DNA of 64,000 bases from Alphaproteobacteria bacterium (GCA_018823835.1 JAHJHT010000004.1:1-64000), one strand, 5' to 3'. Shown: positions 10,217 to 20,640, counted from the stretch's first letter. A program made the numbers and translations. The notes: generated by a model from the letters alone, not told the origin.

Positions 10217-11454
10217 CGCCGCTTCCTCGGCTTCTCCAGCAGGGCGACTGCCTCGACATGCGGCGACCACAGGAACTGGTCGATCGGCGTGACGCTTTTC
10301 AGCCGATAGCCGCCGGCGATGAGGATCGAAAGATCACGCGCCAGGGTGGCCGGGTTGCAGGATACCGCGGCGACCAAGGGCACATCGGAGCGGGCGATCT
10401 GCTTCGACTGGTCCTCGGCGCCGGCACGCGGCGGATCGAACACCAGTCCGTCGAAGGCATTCAGCTCCTTGAAGGTCAGCGGCCGGCGGAAGAGGTCGCG
10501 GCGCTCGGTGGTGACGCGCTTCAGGCCGGGCGTGAAACGGAAGGCGCGGTCGAGGGCGGAAAGTGCCGCGGCATCGCTCTCGACGGCGCGCACTTCCGAG
10601 TTGCGGGCCAGCCGCAGCGCGAAGGCGCCAGAGCCGGCGAAGAGGTCGGCGACCTTCCTGGCGCGCGACAGGTGATTGCCGACGAGCTCAACCATCGAGC
10701 GCTCCGCACTCGCCGTCGCCTGCAGGAAGGCACCGGGGGGCAGAAGCACCGAGGCGTCCCCGAACATGACAGACGGCTTGCGCGGCTCGACGACGATTTC
10801 GCCGTCTATGGTGAGCCGGGCAAAACCCTCGCGCAGCACGAAATCCGATGCCTGGCGACGGCGTGTCTCGCCGGGAACGCCGGATTGCCGGGCAGCGATG
10901 TCGAGGCCGGTATCGGAGGCGGTGACGATCAGCTGGAAGGGCTTCGGCGTGGTGGCGATCATGCCGGCCAGCACCCGCAGCCGGTCGAGCGCGGCGACGA
11001 TCTGCGGCGACGAGATCGGGCATTCGACAATGTCAACGATCTCGTTCGACTGCGCGCGGTTATAGCCGAGCAGCATGCCCTTGTCGGCCTTGCGCGCGGT
11101 GAAGGTGACGCGCCGGCGGCTGTGCGGGGCGCAGGGCACGAGATCGCCGACCGCCGCCTCGACATGCTGGCTGGCGAGCGGCTGGGCGAGGTTTTCGCGC
11201 TTCCAGGCGTGGTAGGCGGCAGGCTCGAGATGCTGCACCGAGCAGCCGCCGCAGACGCCGAAGTGGCGGCAGGCGGGCGGGACGCGCTCGGGCGAAGGCT
11301 TTTCGACGGAGACCAGTTCGGCCCTGTCCTTGCTGCGCTCGGCGACGACAGTTTCGCCTGGCAGTGCGAAGGGGATGTAGACGGGTCCGGATGCGGTCTC
11401 GGCGATGCCGTCGCCCTGCGCGCCGAGCCGCGCGATCTCGTATGTTTCGCTCAT
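10213..11454 (-). CDS. rlmD: 23S rRNA (uracil-C5) methyltransferase, RlmD/TrmA family
   Basis: The 413-residue enzyme belongs to the SAM-dependent uracil-C5 RNA methyltransferases; the RlmD group modifies U1939 of 23S rRNA. An N-terminal TRAM-like region is followed by an iron-sulfur site with C62, C68, C71 and C145 (CRHFGVCGGC ... VECP). The C-terminal Rossmann domain has DLFAGSGAFAL, FDPPRAG and the catalytic cysteine motif SCNPATLARDL. RlmD and TrmA cannot be separated with certainty by eye, but the four-Cys cluster favours RlmD-like enzymes. The start overlaps the tlyA stop as ATGA, so the two RNA methyltransferases are translationally coupled. Confidence 0.88.
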   Translation of the reverse strand: MSETYEIARLGAQGDGIAETASGPVYIPFALPGETVVAERSKDRAELVSVEKPSPERVPPACRHFGVCGGCSVQHLEPAAYHAWKRENLAQPLASQHVEAAVGDLVPCAPHSRRRVTFTARKADKGMLLGYNRAQSNEIVDIVECPISSPQIVAALDRLRVLAGMIATTPKPFQLIVTASDTGLDIAARQSGVPGETRRRQASDFVLREGFARLTIDGEIVVEPRKPSVMFGDASVLLPPGAFLQATASAERSMVELVGNHLSRARKVADLFAGSGAFALRLARNSEVRAVESDAAALSALDRAFRFTPGLKRVTTERRDLFRRPLTFKELNAFDGLVFDPPRAGAEDQSKQIARSDVPLVAAVSCNPATLARDLSILIAGGYRLKSVTPIDQFLWSPHVEAVALLEKPRKRR

Positions 11455-12215
11455 CGATCCTTGATCCCGGCAAGCAGGAATTCGCGGTTGCCGTCGCTGC
11501 CTTCGACGGGTGAAGCACAATGGCCCAGTGCGCGCCAGCCCGGCTCCGCGCCGAGCCAGGCGTGCAGCCTTTCGGCGATGCGGACGCCCTCGCCCGGGTC
11601 CTTGAGCAGGCCGCCCTTGCCGATGGCGGCGCGGCCGGCCTCGAACTGCGGCTTGACCAGCAGGAGCGCGCGCGCGCCGGACGCAGCAAGGCCAAGGGCC
11701 GGCGGCAGCGCCAGCGTCAATGAAATGAAGCTGACATCGCTGACGATGAAATCAGGAATGCGGCCGGCCAGATCGGCGGCGGCGAGGTTGCGTGCGTTGA
11801 GGCCCTCAAGGCAGGTGACGCGCGGGTCGGTGCGCAGGCGCTCGTCCATCTGGCCGTGGCCGACGTCGATCGCCGTGACATGGCCAGCGCCGCGTTCCAG
11901 CAGCACCTGCGTGAAGCCGCCGGTGGAGGCGCCGATGTCGAGCGCGCAACAGCCTGCCGGGTCGAGGGCGAAATGGTCGAGGCCGGCAATCAGCTTCAGC
12001 GCGGCGCGCGAAACGTAGCCTATCGCAGGATCGTCGATGCTGATGTCGCTGGCAGGCGAGACGGGCTGCCCGGCCTTGACGGCAACCGCGCCGTCGATGC
12101 GGACGGCGCCGCGGCCGATGGCGTCACGGGCGCGCGAGCGGCTGGCGTAGAGACCGGCCGCGACGAGGTGTTCGTCGAGCCGCGATCGTTGCGGGGATTT
12201 CAGCGTTGCAGCCAT
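11451..12215 (-). CDS. tlyA: TlyA family rRNA (cytidine-2'-O)-methyltransferase
   Basis: TlyA-type proteins methylate rRNA at cytidine 2'-hydroxyls and were first described as haemolysins. The 254-residue product has an N-terminal S4 RNA-binding domain (about 10-70, RLDEHLVAAGLYASRSRARD) and an FtsJ-like methyltransferase domain with the SAM motif ALDIGASTGGFTQVLL. The ATGA overlap with rlmD shows one transcript. In many bacteria tlyA lies beside dxs, as here with one small gene between them. Length agrees with the family (about 245-270). Confidence 0.92.
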   Translation of the reverse strand: MAATLKSPQRSRLDEHLVAAGLYASRSRARDAIGRGAVRIDGAVAVKAGQPVSPASDISIDDPAIGYVSRAALKLIAGLDHFALDPAGCCALDIGASTGGFTQVLLERGAGHVTAIDVGHGQMDERLRTDPRVTCLEGLNARNLAAADLAGRIPDFIVSDVSFISLTLALPPALGLAASGARALLLVKPQFEAGRAAIGKGGLLKDPGEGVRIAERLHAWLGAEPGWRALGHCASPVEGSDGNREFLLAGIKDR

Positions 12216-12256
12216 CGGCCTTCATTGGAGACTCGAAGGCGGAAAGGCAAGCGGCC

Positions 12257-12553
12257 TCAATAGGTGATGACGCGCGACACCTTGCGTTCGTCGGCCTTGG
12301 TGATGCGCTCCGGCTCGGGTGCAGGCGTTGCCTGGCGCGCCGTCTCGATGCCGATGGAGCCGGTGAACATGCTGTCCTCGCCGGCGATGATCTGCGGCTT
12401 GGCGTCATAGGCGAAACCGGCGCGCAGGTCGCCCATCTTTGCGGCGACGATGCCCAGAACAGCCTCTTCCAGCTTCCTGTCGTAGCGGCTTCCTGCCATG
12501 GCTGGCGTTGCGAACACGGCCAGCAGGACCGCGCAACCAATCAGCGCTCTCAT
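12257..12553 (-). CDS. Secreted hypothetical protein
   Basis: The 98-residue product has a signal peptide (MRALIGCAVLLAVFATPAMA) with cleavage before GSRYDR, then a short charged domain with YDRKLEEAVLGIVAAKMGDL and a C-terminus rich in Pro, Glu and Lys. I recognise no named domain. It lies between dxs and tlyA on the same strand, a place where rhizobia often carry a small periplasmic hypothetical. A GGGAGA about 12 nt before the ATG may be the ribosome binding site. Function unknown. Confidence 0.75.
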   Translation of the reverse strand: MRALIGCAVLLAVFATPAMAGSRYDRKLEEAVLGIVAAKMGDLRAGFAYDAKPQIIAGEDSMFTGSIGIETARQATPAPEPERITKADERKVSRVITY

Positions 12554-12677
12554 CGTCTTGGTGTCTCCCTGCCTCGGGAGACCTTCTAGCAGCGCGGCGC
12601 TAAAAAACGGCCAAGAGACAGGGTAATCAAACCACCAAATATCAACGTAAACAGATGGTTAGGAAGATCGTTAAGAT

Positions 12678-14591
12678 TTACTTCCGGACCAGCTTCGCCG
12701 TCTGCCCGAGAGCCGAGAAGACCGTGCGGACGATGCCCGCGCTGTCCAGCCCGGCGTCGGCGTACATCTTCTCGGGCTTGGCGTGCTCCATGAAAATGTC
12801 GGGCAGGCCGAGCGGGCGGACCTTGAGACCGCTTTCCAGCAGGCCCTCGCGGGCGAGGAAGTGCAGCACCTGCGTGGTGAAGCCGCCGATCGAGCCTTCC
12901 TCGATGACGACCAGCACCTCGTGCGCGCCGGCGAGGCGGCGCACCAGGTCCTCGTCGAGCGGCTTGGCGAAACGCGCATCGGCAACGGTGGTGGAGAGAC
13001 CCGCGGCTCCGAGTTCCTCGGCGGCGGCGAGACAGGACTGCAGCCGCGTGCCGAAGGACAGCAGCGCGACCTTGGTGCCCTCGCGCACGATGCGGCCCTT
13101 GCCGATCTCGAGCTCGACGCCGCGCTCGGGCATGTCGACGCCGACGCCGTTGCCGCGCGGAAAGCGGAAGGAGATCGGACCCTCGTCATAGACGGCGGCG
13201 GTGCGCACCATGTGGCGCAGTTCCGCCTCGTCGGCGGCGGCCATGACGACGAAGCCCGGCAGGTTGGCCAGAAAGGCGGTGTCGAAGGCGCCGCAATGGG
13301 TCGGACCGTCTGCGCCGACGAAACCGGCGCGGTCGATGGGAAAGCGCACCGGCAGCTTCTGGATCGCGACATCGTGGACGACCTGGTCGTAGGCGCGCTG
13401 CAGGAAGGTCGAATAGATGGCGGCGAAGGGCTTGTAGCCCTCGGTCGCCAGGCCGGCGGCGAAGGTTACCGCGTGCTGCTCGGCGATGCCGACATCGAAA
13501 GTGCGGGCGGGATAGGCCTCGCCGAAAAGGTCGAGGCCGGTGCCGGACGGCATGGCCGCCGTGATGGCGACGATCTTCTCGTCGTCTGCGGCTTCCTGGA
13601 TCAGGCTGTCGGCGAAGACCCGGGTATAGGCCGGGGCATTGGCGGGCGCCGGCGCCTGCGCGCCGGTGATGACGTCGAACTTGCCGACGCCGTGATACTT
13701 GTCGGAAGCCGCTTCGGCAGGACCGTAGCCCTTGCCCTTCTGGGTCACGACGTGAATGAGCACCGGCCCGTCGACCGTGTCGCGGACGTTCTTCAGCACC
13801 GGCAGGAGGTGCTCGAGATTGTGGCCGTCGATCGGGCCGACGTAGTAAAAGCCGAGTTCCTCGAAGAGCGTGCCGCCGGTCCAGAAGCCGCGCGCATATT
13901 CCTCGGAGCGGCGCGCCTTTTCGGCCCAGAATTTCGGCAGCTTGCGGGCCACCTGCTTGGCCGTCTCGCGCAGCGAGCGGTAGGTGCGTCCCGACACCAG
14001 CCGCGCCAGATAGGCGCTCATGGCGCCGGCCGGCGGGGCGATCGACATGTCGTTGTCGTTGAGGATGACGATCAGGCGGGCGTCGAGCGCGCCGGCGTTG
14101 TTCATCGCCTCGTAAGCCATGCCGGCGGACATGGCGCCGTCGCCGATGACCGAAATGACGTTGTTCTTGCCGCCCTGCAGGTCGCGCGCGACGGCCATGC
14201 CGAGGCCGGCCGAGATGGAGGTCGAGGAATGCGCGGCGCCGAACGGGTCGTACTCGCTTTCGGTCCGCTTGGTGAAGCCGGACAGGCCGTTCTCGGCGCG
14301 CAGCGTGCGGATGCGATCGCGGCGGCCGGTCAGGATCTTGTGCGGGTAGGCCTGGTGGCCGACGTCCCAGATCAGCCGGTCGGCCGGCGTGTCGAAGACG
14401 TGGTGGAGCGCGATGGTGAGCTCGACGACGCCAAGTCCCGCACCGAGATGGCCGCCGGTCAGCGAAACGGCGTCGATCATCTCGGCGCGCAGCTCCTTGG
14501 CCAGCTGCGGCAGGTCGCTTTCGGCAATGCGGCGCAGGTCGGCGGGCACATTGACGGTGTCGAGAAGAGGCGTTGCGGGTCTGGGGCTCAC
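12678..14591 (-). CDS. dxs: 1-deoxy-D-xylulose-5-phosphate synthase
   Basis: DXS condenses pyruvate with glyceraldehyde 3-phosphate, the first step of the MEP isoprenoid pathway, and also feeds thiamine and pyridoxal synthesis. The 637-residue length is standard. Motifs include [13 protein letters not shown], the thiamine-diphosphate motif [18 protein letters not shown], and the transketolase-type pyrimidine domain with [15 protein letters not shown]. The GTG at 14591 gives the usual length and places the start at the normal distance from the first conserved block; AAAGG lies 11 nt upstream. Later pathway steps in this window are ispE and ispB. Confidence 0.96.
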   Translation of the reverse strand: MSPRPATPLLDTVNVPADLRRIAESDLPQLAKELRAEMIDAVSLTGGHLGAGLGVVELTIALHHVFDTPADRLIWDVGHQAYPHKILTGRRDRIRTLRAENGLSGFTKRTESEYDPFGAAHSSTSISAGLGMAVARDLQGGKNNVISVIGDGAMSAGMAYEAMNNAGALDARLIVILNDNDMSIAPPAGAMSAYLARLVSGRTYRSLRETAKQVARKLPKFWAEKARRSEEYARGFWTGGTLFEELGFYYVGPIDGHNLEHLLPVLKNVRDTVDGPVLIHVVTQKGKGYGPAEAASDKYHGVGKFDVITGAQAPAPANAPAYTRVFADSLIQEAADDEKIVAITAAMPSGTGLDLFGEAYPARTFDVGIAEQHAVTFAAGLATEGYKPFAAIYSTFLQRAYDQVVHDVAIQKLPVRFPIDRAGFVGADGPTHCGAFDTAFLANLPGFVVMAAADEAELRHMVRTAAVYDEGPISFRFPRGNGVGVDMPERGVELEIGKGRIVREGTKVALLSFGTRLQSCLAAAEELGAAGLSTTVADARFAKPLDEDLVRRLAGAHEVLVVIEEGSIGGFTTQVLHFLAREGLLESGLKVRPLGLPDIFMEHAKPEKMYADAGLDSAGIVRTVFSALGQTAKLVRK

Positions 14592-14676
14592 GATTGTCTG
14601 GGGCCTTTCTGGTCCTGGTCTGCCGGCAGAGGCGCGCGGCCTGGCCAAGGGTAGATAGCGGATGGCGCCGGAAGCG

Positions 14677-15597
14677 TCAGGCCTCCGGGAGGGGGATATA
14701 CTCGGTTTCGTCGCCTGGCACGATATCGAAACGGCCAGTCTTCCATTCTTCCTTGGCCTGCTCAATGCGCTCTTTCGATGACGAAACGAAATTCCACCAT
14801 ATATAGCGCGGCGACCCCAGCGAGGCGCCCCCAAACAGCATGAAATGCGCGCCGGCCTCGGAATCGACCACGATTTCGTCGCCCGGCCGGAAAACCAGGA
14901 GGCGGTTTTCGGCGAAACGGTCGCCGGAAATCGAGACCTTGCCGTCAAGAACGTAGATCGCCCGCTCCTCGGTATCGGCCGGAATCTGAAGTCTGGCGCC
15001 GGCCGCGAGACGCACGTCGACATAGAGCGTCTCGGAGGCCGCACGGACCGGCGAGCGGACCCCGGAAAAGGCGCCGATGACGACCCGGCCCTCGACGCCG
15101 TCCGAGGCGAAATCCGGCAGCGTGGCGCTCGCGGTGTTCTCGAAGAGCGGCGCGACCTCCTCCTTGCCGTCGGGCAAGGCCAGCCAGGTCTGCAGGCCGG
15201 AGACGGACATCGGCGCGCCGCGCATTTCCTCGGGCGTGCGCTCGGAATGGACGATGCCGCGGCCCGCGGTCATCAAGTTCACGTCGCCGGGGGCAATGAC
15301 CATCTCCGTGCCGAGCGAATCCCGGTGCCGGATCTTGCCGTCGAAGAGATAGGTGACCGTGGCGAGCCCGATATGGGGGTGCGGGCGCACGTCGAGCGCC
15401 TGGCCGACCCGAAGCACGGCGGGGCCCATGCGGTCGAAGAAGATGAACGGGCCGACGATGCGGCGCCTGGCGGTCGGCAGCGCACGGCGCACCTCGAAAC
15501 CGCCGATGTCCTTGGCATTCGCGACGACCATCAGTTCGATCTGGTCGCTGGCGAAGGCGTCGCCCGGCTCGGGATCGCGCCCCGGGAAAAAGCTCAT
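14677..15597 (-). CDS. Pirin family protein
   Basis: Pirins are bicupin iron proteins; bacterial members act as quercetinases or as regulators. The 306-residue product has the metal ligands of the N-terminal cupin in [13 protein letters not shown] (H73, H75) and GIVHSE (H117, E119), so the metal site is intact. The C-terminal cupin follows to about residue 290. The ATG at 15597 has GGAGAG at a good distance. It lies 85 bp upstream of dxs on the same strand and may share its transcript, although no functional link is known. Confidence 0.9.
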   Translation of the reverse strand: MSFFPGRDPEPGDAFASDQIELMVVANAKDIGGFEVRRALPTARRRIVGPFIFFDRMGPAVLRVGQALDVRPHPHIGLATVTYLFDGKIRHRDSLGTEMVIAPGDVNLMTAGRGIVHSERTPEEMRGAPMSVSGLQTWLALPDGKEEVAPLFENTASATLPDFASDGVEGRVVIGAFSGVRSPVRAASETLYVDVRLAAGARLQIPADTEERAIYVLDGKVSISGDRFAENRLLVFRPGDEIVVDSEAGAHFMLFGGASLGSPRYIWWNFVSSSKERIEQAKEEWKTGRFDIVPGDETEYIPLPEA

Positions 15598-15741
15598 TGC
15601 AGTCTCTCCTCTGGCCGTGACCTTCATAGACGCCCGGCGCGGTTGCACCAAGGCTGTTCTCGGCGGACAGCCGCAGCAAGGCTAGCCGTCGAGGGAGAGC
15701 GGCGGTTTCCATTTGGCACGGCGGCCCATCGACGTGCCGGC

Positions 15742-16008
15742 TCAGGCGAAGCGGATCATCGTCCGGGCGCGGGCCCTGGCCGCCTCTTCCTCGCGGTTCT
15801 TCGGCGGCTGCGCGGTTTCCATGGAGCCGAGCAATTCGCGGACGCTGCCAGCGATTTCCGCGACCGCGCGCTCGAAGGCTTCCTCATTGCGCTTCGAGGG
15901 CCTGGTCGAGCCGCTCACCTTGCGGACGAACTGCAGCGCCGCATCGCGGATCTCGTCATCGGTCGCCGGCGGGTCGAAGTTGAAGAGTTGTCTGATGTTT
16001 CTGCACAT
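15742..16008 (-). CDS. DUF2277 family protein
   Basis: The 88-residue product begins MCRNIRQLFNFDPPATDDEI, the typical opening of DUF2277 proteins, and continues with a helical region rich in Arg and Glu. The family is small, cytoplasmic and of unknown function; the MCRNI motif is its most conserved part. CGGAGG lies about 9 nt before the ATG. It follows xseB by 54 bp on the same strand. Confidence 0.85.
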   Translation of the reverse strand: MCRNIRQLFNFDPPATDDEIRDAALQFVRKVSGSTRPSKRNEEAFERAVAEIAGSVRELLGSMETAQPPKNREEEAARARARTMIRFA

Positions 16009-16062
16009 GAGGGTCTGCCTCCGTCAGATGTTACCTGCGGCCGGGGCAGCGCCCTGCCCGGC

Positions 16063-16341
16063 CTACTGGTCGCCGTCGAGCGGTTCGGTGCCGGCAGGCT
16101 TGCCGTCGCGCGACAGGCGAATCTTCTCGACCTTGTCCTCGGCTGACTTCAGCAGCTTGTCGCAATGCGCCTTCAGCGCCTCGCCGCGTTCGTAGATCCT
16201 GATCGACTGGTCGAGCGGGACGTCGCCGCGCTCAAGATCGTCGACGATGCGCTCAAGCGCCTCGAGGGCCTGCTCGAAGGTCATCGCCTTGATGTCCTCG
16301 TTGGCCGCGGCGGCCTGGTTTGGGGCGTCTTCGGCCATCAT
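16063..16341 (-). CDS. xseB: Exodeoxyribonuclease VII small subunit
   Basis: XseB binds the large subunit XseA (not in this window) to form exonuclease VII, which degrades single-stranded DNA. The 92-residue product contains the family core [20 protein letters not shown] and [18 protein letters not shown], a helical hairpin, at about 20-62. The start ATG directly abuts the stop codon of the deacetylase-family gene with zero spacing, so translation is coupled; a second ATG follows immediately (MMAED). Confidence 0.95.
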   Translation of the reverse strand: MMAEDAPNQAAAANEDIKAMTFEQALEALERIVDDLERGDVPLDQSIRIYERGEALKAHCDKLLKSAEDKVEKIRLSRDGKPAGTEPLDGDQ

Positions 16342-17268
16342 CTATCCTTTCATAAGGCGGCCGACATGCGCGGCCACCGAGAATGCCAGTCCCTGCAGAT
16401 CGTAGCCGCCTTCGAGCAGGCTGACGAGCCTGCTATCGGCGTGACGGGCCGCACTTTCCATCAACTGTCCGGTCGCCCAGTCGAAATCGTCCTCGTCGAG
16501 ATTGATCTCGGCCAGCGGATCGCGGTGGTGCGCGTCAAAGCCGGCCGAAATGATGATCAGATCGGGTGAAAAATCGGCGATGGCCGGCAGGATGCGGCTG
16601 GTGATGGCCTCGCGGAAGATGTCGCTGCCAGTGCGCGGCGAGAGCGGCGCATTGACGATGTTGCCGGCACCGGTCTCGCTGAGAGCGCCGGTGCCGGGAT
16701 AGAGCGGCATCTGGTGCGTCGAGCAGTAAAGCACCGACGGATCGTCCCAGAAGATGTCCTGCGTGCCGTTGCCGTGATGGACGTCCCAGTCGACGATGGC
16801 GACGCGCTCGGCACCGTGCTTCTTCTGCGCGTAGCGCGCAGCGATCGCCGCATGATTGAACAGGCAGAAACCCATGGCCGTGGCTTTCTCGGCGTGGTGG
16901 CCAGGCGGGCGCGAGGCGACGAAGACATTGTCGGCCGTGCCGGCGAAGACATCATCGACCGCGGCGTTGGCGGCGCCGATGGCTGTGAGCGTCGCCTTCC
17001 AGCTCTTCGGGCTGACAGTGGTGTCGCCGTCGATGCTGGCGAGGCCGCTCTCCGGGATGGCGGCCCTGACCTTCGACACGAATTCCTCGGGATGGGCGTA
17101 GAGAATCGTCGCCGGATCGCCTTGCGGCGCCTCGACGCGGTCGAGGGCCTCGAATCTCTCGTCGTCCAGCACGCGCTGCACGGCGCGCAGCCTGTCGGGG
17201 CGCTCAGGATGTCCTGGCGGCGTCAGGTGTTCGAGATAGATCGGATGCGAATAGAGCCTTGTGACCAT
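16342..17268 (-). CDS. Histone deacetylase family (acetylpolyamine amidohydrolase-like) protein
   Basis: The 308-residue enzyme has the arginase/deacetylase fold of the HDAC family. Catalytic and zinc residues are visible in RPPGHH (120-125), DWDVHHGNGTQD (160-171) and the later SAGFDAHHRDPL segment. Bacterial members act on acetylated polyamines or small amides; the substrate here is unknown. The downstream zero-gap coupling to xseB is a conserved rhizobial arrangement without an obvious functional reason. The ATG at 17268 starts the conserved MVTRLYSHPIYLEH opening. Confidence 0.92.
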   Translation of the reverse strand: MVTRLYSHPIYLEHLTPPGHPERPDRLRAVQRVLDDERFEALDRVEAPQGDPATILYAHPEEFVSKVRAAIPESGLASIDGDTTVSPKSWKATLTAIGAANAAVDDVFAGTADNVFVASRPPGHHAEKATAMGFCLFNHAAIAARYAQKKHGAERVAIVDWDVHHGNGTQDIFWDDPSVLYCSTHQMPLYPGTGALSETGAGNIVNAPLSPRTGSDIFREAITSRILPAIADFSPDLIIISAGFDAHHRDPLAEINLDEDDFDWATGQLMESAARHADSRLVSLLEGGYDLQGLAFSVAAHVGRLMKG

Positions 17269-17341
17269 GCCTTCGGATATAGGGGGCGAGGGGCGACTTG
17301 ACCATGCCCGCACCGGACCAAGGCCAAGTGATCAACAAGGA

Positions 17342-18322
17342 TTAGCCCTGGCGCGCGGCACCCGTCCAGCGCGAGCCGCCCACCGTCTCGAGCGCCTTGT
17401 CCTTGAGTTCGCGAAACTGCTTCGAGGCATCGGAGAGGCGGCGGTCCCATTCGGGATCGGGAACCTGGCCCTCGATGACCTTGAAATAGACCTGCATCAT
17501 CGCGGCGATGACGAAGGGCTCGACGAAGGCCGAAATGCAGGCCCAGGCAAAGACGATGGCAAGCACAAAGCCCCAGCCGGCCATGTTGCCCGGCATGGCG
17601 TAGAGAATGGCGCCGGCAGGCGCGAGCGTCAGCAGGAAGACGATGACGCCGAGGATGGCCGTCATGACGGTCAGCCAGATCGCGTTCTTGACCATGGTCT
17701 TCGCATTCTGGGCGTAGAGGACGATGCCCTGGCGGCCTGTCTCGAAGGGCCGGGTGCTCGCCGTCCTGATGTTGTAGCCGAGGATGATCTCGTCGACATA
17801 GGTCAGCGACATGCGGATGATGGCGTTGATGAACTTGACGATGCCGTTGAGGCCCGGGATGGGGATGAAGGCGGCGATGCCGCCGATCAGGCCGGTGATG
17901 GCGGCAACCGCGCCCTTGATCAGCTGGTCGAGCACGAAAAGCACATTGGCCTCGGCAAAGCGCTCGGTGACAATCGAGCGCGCGTAGGCGATCTGACCCT
18001 GGCCGCCCGGCACGTCATGGCCGTCGATCAGCTGAACCATGACGGCGATGTGGCCCGCCTTGACGATGTAGAGGATGTATTCGCGGACCCAGTAGAGGAT
18101 GAGCGAGACAAGGCCGAAGCCCAGGATCCCGCCCCACATGGCGAAGCTCATCGGACCGCCATCGCCCATGATGTGGCCGACGCCGTAGCCGATGCCCGCG
18201 CCCGTACCGGTCGAGGCAATATAGGCGATCGTGATGCCGAAGTAGACGATCATGCGAAACACGACGAAGGGCCAGGTGCGCATGACAATGCCGAGCGTCC
18301 TGCCGATTTCGAAGTCCCACAT
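17342..18322 (-). CDS. Polytopic membrane protein of unknown function
   Basis: The 326-residue protein has about six membrane segments, including VVFRMIVYFGITIAYIA near the N-terminus, a glycine-rich stretch TGTGAGIGYGVGH, and long hydrophobic runs at about 135-160, 215-240 and 245-275. The C-terminus (about 290-326) is soluble and charged. I recognise no named domain. It lies between the deacetylase-family gene (73 bp away) and ribBA on the same strand. Function cannot be given. Confidence 0.8.
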   Translation of the reverse strand: MWDFEIGRTLGIVMRTWPFVVFRMIVYFGITIAYIASTGTGAGIGYGVGHIMGDGGPMSFAMWGGILGFGLVSLILYWVREYILYIVKAGHIAVMVQLIDGHDVPGGQGQIAYARSIVTERFAEANVLFVLDQLIKGAVAAITGLIGGIAAFIPIPGLNGIVKFINAIIRMSLTYVDEIILGYNIRTASTRPFETGRQGIVLYAQNAKTMVKNAIWLTVMTAILGVIVFLLTLAPAGAILYAMPGNMAGWGFVLAIVFAWACISAFVEPFVIAAMMQVYFKVIEGQVPDPEWDRRLSDASKQFRELKDKALETVGGSRWTGAARQG

Positions 18323-18402
18323 GCCCCGAATCTCCCCTTACGTCACCGGTGGCAGGATGCGCGGCAGCGGCGGGTTGTCAATCGGAGGACGGGAAGTGCC
18401 GG

Positions 18403-19503
18403 TCAGATGATCTCAGTGTCGGCGATGCGGATGCCAAATCCTTCCAGGCCGACATAGTGGCGCTCACGCGACGCCATGAGCCGGATCGACGAGATGCCGA
18501 GGTCCTTCAGGATCTGGGCGCCGAGGCCGATCTCGCGCCACTCGCTCTCGCGCCGGCGGGCCTCTTCGTGGTCCTCGCCGCCATCCGGTCCGGGCCGCGT
18601 GCGCGCCTGATGGGCGACGCCGACCGATCCCTCGCGCAGGTAGACGATGACGCCGCGCTTCTCCTTGCCCATCGACTTCATGATGTCGTGCAGCGCCGTC
18701 CCGCTTCCGAAGACATCGGTGACGACATCCTCGGTGTGGAGACGGACCGGCACGTCCTCGCCGTCGCGGATGTCGCCGAAGACGACGGCAAGATGATGCA
18801 TGCTGTCCCAGGGCAGCATGTAGGTGAAGGCCTGGGCCTTGCCGCCCGGCGTGTCGATGTCTGAGCAGGCGACGCGCTGCACCAGCGTTTCCTTGCGCTG
18901 GCGGTAGGCGATGAGGTCGGCGACCGAAAGCTGCTTGAGCCCGTGCGCCTCGGCGAAGGAGGCAACCTGCGGGCCGCGCATGACGGTGCCGTCGTCATTG
19001 ACCAGTTCGGAAATGACCCCGACCTGCGGCAGGCCGGCGAGCTTGCAGAGATCGACGGCCGCCTCGGTATGGCCCGAGCGCATCAGCACGCCACCCTCGC
19101 GGGCGATCAGCGGGAAGATGTGGCCGGGGCGCAGGAAATCGGCGGCGCCGACATTGCCGTTGGCGAGGTTGCGCACGGTGAGCGTGCGGTCGTCCGCCGA
19201 GATGCCGGTGGTGGTGCCGTGCTTGAAGTCGACGCTGACCGTAAAGGCCGTGGTGTGGGCCGAATCATTGTCGGCCACCATCGGCGCAAGGTTGAGCCGC
19301 TTGGCGTCGGCGCGCGTCATCGGCGTGCAGACGATGCCCGAGGTATGGCGAACGATGAAGGCCATCTTCTCGGGCGTGCAATGTACCGCCGCGACGATCA
19401 GGTCGCCCTCGTTCTCGCGGCCGTCATCATCCATGACGACGACCATTTCGCCGCGTTCGAAGGCGCGGATCGCTTCGACGACATTCTTCTGCTCGTAGGC
19501 CAT
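18403..19503 (-). CDS. ribB: 3,4-dihydroxy-2-butanone 4-phosphate synthase with degenerate RibA-like domain
   Basis: The N-terminal half (about 1-205) is RibB, which makes the four-carbon unit for riboflavin from ribulose 5-phosphate; its acidic motif DDDGRENEGD is at 25-34 and GHTEAAVDL at 144-152. The C-terminal half (about 208-366) has the GTP cyclohydrolase II fold, but the zinc-binding Cys cluster of RibA is replaced by VRLHTEDVVTDVFGS and following residues (253-270) with no cysteines. The RibA half is therefore probably inactive in GTP hydrolysis, and another GTP cyclohydrolase II should exist. The ATG at 19503 follows aroC by 36 bp. Confidence 0.93.
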   Translation of the reverse strand: MAYEQKNVVEAIRAFERGEMVVVMDDDGRENEGDLIVAAVHCTPEKMAFIVRHTSGIVCTPMTRADAKRLNLAPMVADNDSAHTTAFTVSVDFKHGTTTGISADDRTLTVRNLANGNVGAADFLRPGHIFPLIAREGGVLMRSGHTEAAVDLCKLAGLPQVGVISELVNDDGTVMRGPQVASFAEAHGLKQLSVADLIAYRQRKETLVQRVACSDIDTPGGKAQAFTYMLPWDSMHHLAVVFGDIRDGEDVPVRLHTEDVVTDVFGSGTALHDIMKSMGKEKRGVIVYLREGSVGVAHQARTRPGPDGGEDHEEARRRESEWREIGLGAQILKDLGISSIRLMASRERHYVGLEGFGIRIADTEII

Positions 19504-19539
19504 ATGCTCGATCCGTTCGATGGTCGTGTTGAATGCGGG

Positions 19540-20640
19540 TCAGCCGCGGCCGGTCTGGCCGCGGTGCCGCAGGTAATGGTCGGCGATGGCGCAGGCAACC
19601 ATGGCCTCGCCGATGGGCACGGCGCGGATCCCGACGCAGGGGTCGTGGCGGCCCTTGGTCTGGACGTCGACGTCCTTGCCGTCGAGGTCGATGGACTTGC
19701 GCGGCGTCAGGATCGACGAGGTCGGCTTGACGGCGAAGCGCGCGACGATCTCCTGGCCGGTCGAAATGCCGCCCAGAATGCCACCGGCATGGTTGGACAG
19801 GAAGACCGGATTGCCGTCATTGCCTATGCGCATCTCGTCGGCGTTCTCTTCGCCGGTGATGCGGGCCGCCTCGAAGCCGTTGCCGATCTCGACGCCCTTG
19901 ACGGCGTTGATCGACATCAGGCCGGAGGCGATGTCCTGGTCGAGCTTGGCGTAGATCGGCGCGCCGAGGCCGGGGGGCACGCCGTCGGCGACGATCTCGA
20001 TGACCGCGCCGACCGACGAACCGGCCTTGCGGATGCCGTCGAGATAGTCGGCGAAGACCGGCACGGAGGCCGGATCGGGCGTGAAGAAGGGGTTTTCGGC
20101 GTCGCCGACGAAGTTCCAATTCCAGTTGGCGCGGTCGATGGCCTTCTCGCCCATGGAGACCAGCGCGCCGCGCACCACCATGCCGGGCACCACCTTGCGG
20201 GCCAGCGCGCCTGCGGCAACGCGGGCCGCCGTCTCGCGCGCCGAGGAACGGCCGCCGCCGCGGTGGTCGCGCAGGCCGTACTTCATCTCGTAGGTGTAGT
20301 CGGCATGGCCGGGGCGGTACTGCCTGGCGATCTCGCCATAGTCCTTGGAACGCTGATCGACATTCTCGATCATCATCGAGACCGGCGTGCCGGTGGTGAT
20401 CATGGTCTCGCCGTCGTCCTCCATGAGGAAGCCGGAGAGGACCTTCACGGCGTCGGGCTCGCGGCGCTGGGTGACGAAGCGCGACTGGCCTGGGCGGCGC
20501 TTGTCGAGTTCGGCCTGGATGTCGGCCAGCGTGAAGCGGATGCCGGGAGGACAGCCGTCGACGACGCAGCCGAGTGCGGCCCCGTGGCTTTCGCCCCAGG
20601 TCGTGACGCGAAAGAGATGTCCAAACGTGTTGTGCGACAT
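19540..20640 (-). CDS. aroC: Chorismate synthase
   Basis: AroC converts 5-enolpyruvylshikimate 3-phosphate to chorismate with reduced FMN as cofactor, the last common step for aromatic amino acids. The 366-residue length is typical. Signatures are the opening [20 protein letters not shown], the central [15 protein letters not shown] with [18 protein letters not shown], and the C-terminal [17 protein letters not shown]. It is followed by ribB, whose product feeds flavin synthesis; the flavin requirement of AroC makes the pairing sensible but this is inference. Confidence 0.97.
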   Translation of the reverse strand: MSHNTFGHLFRVTTWGESHGAALGCVVDGCPPGIRFTLADIQAELDKRRPGQSRFVTQRREPDAVKVLSGFLMEDDGETMITTGTPVSMMIENVDQRSKDYGEIARQYRPGHADYTYEMKYGLRDHRGGGRSSARETAARVAAGALARKVVPGMVVRGALVSMGEKAIDRANWNWNFVGDAENPFFTPDPASVPVFADYLDGIRKAGSSVGAVIEIVADGVPPGLGAPIYAKLDQDIASGLMSINAVKGVEIGNGFEAARITGEENADEMRIGNDGNPVFLSNHAGGILGGISTGQEIVARFAVKPTSSILTPRKSIDLDGKDVDVQTKGRHDPCVGIRAVPIGEAMVACAIADHYLRHRGQTGRG

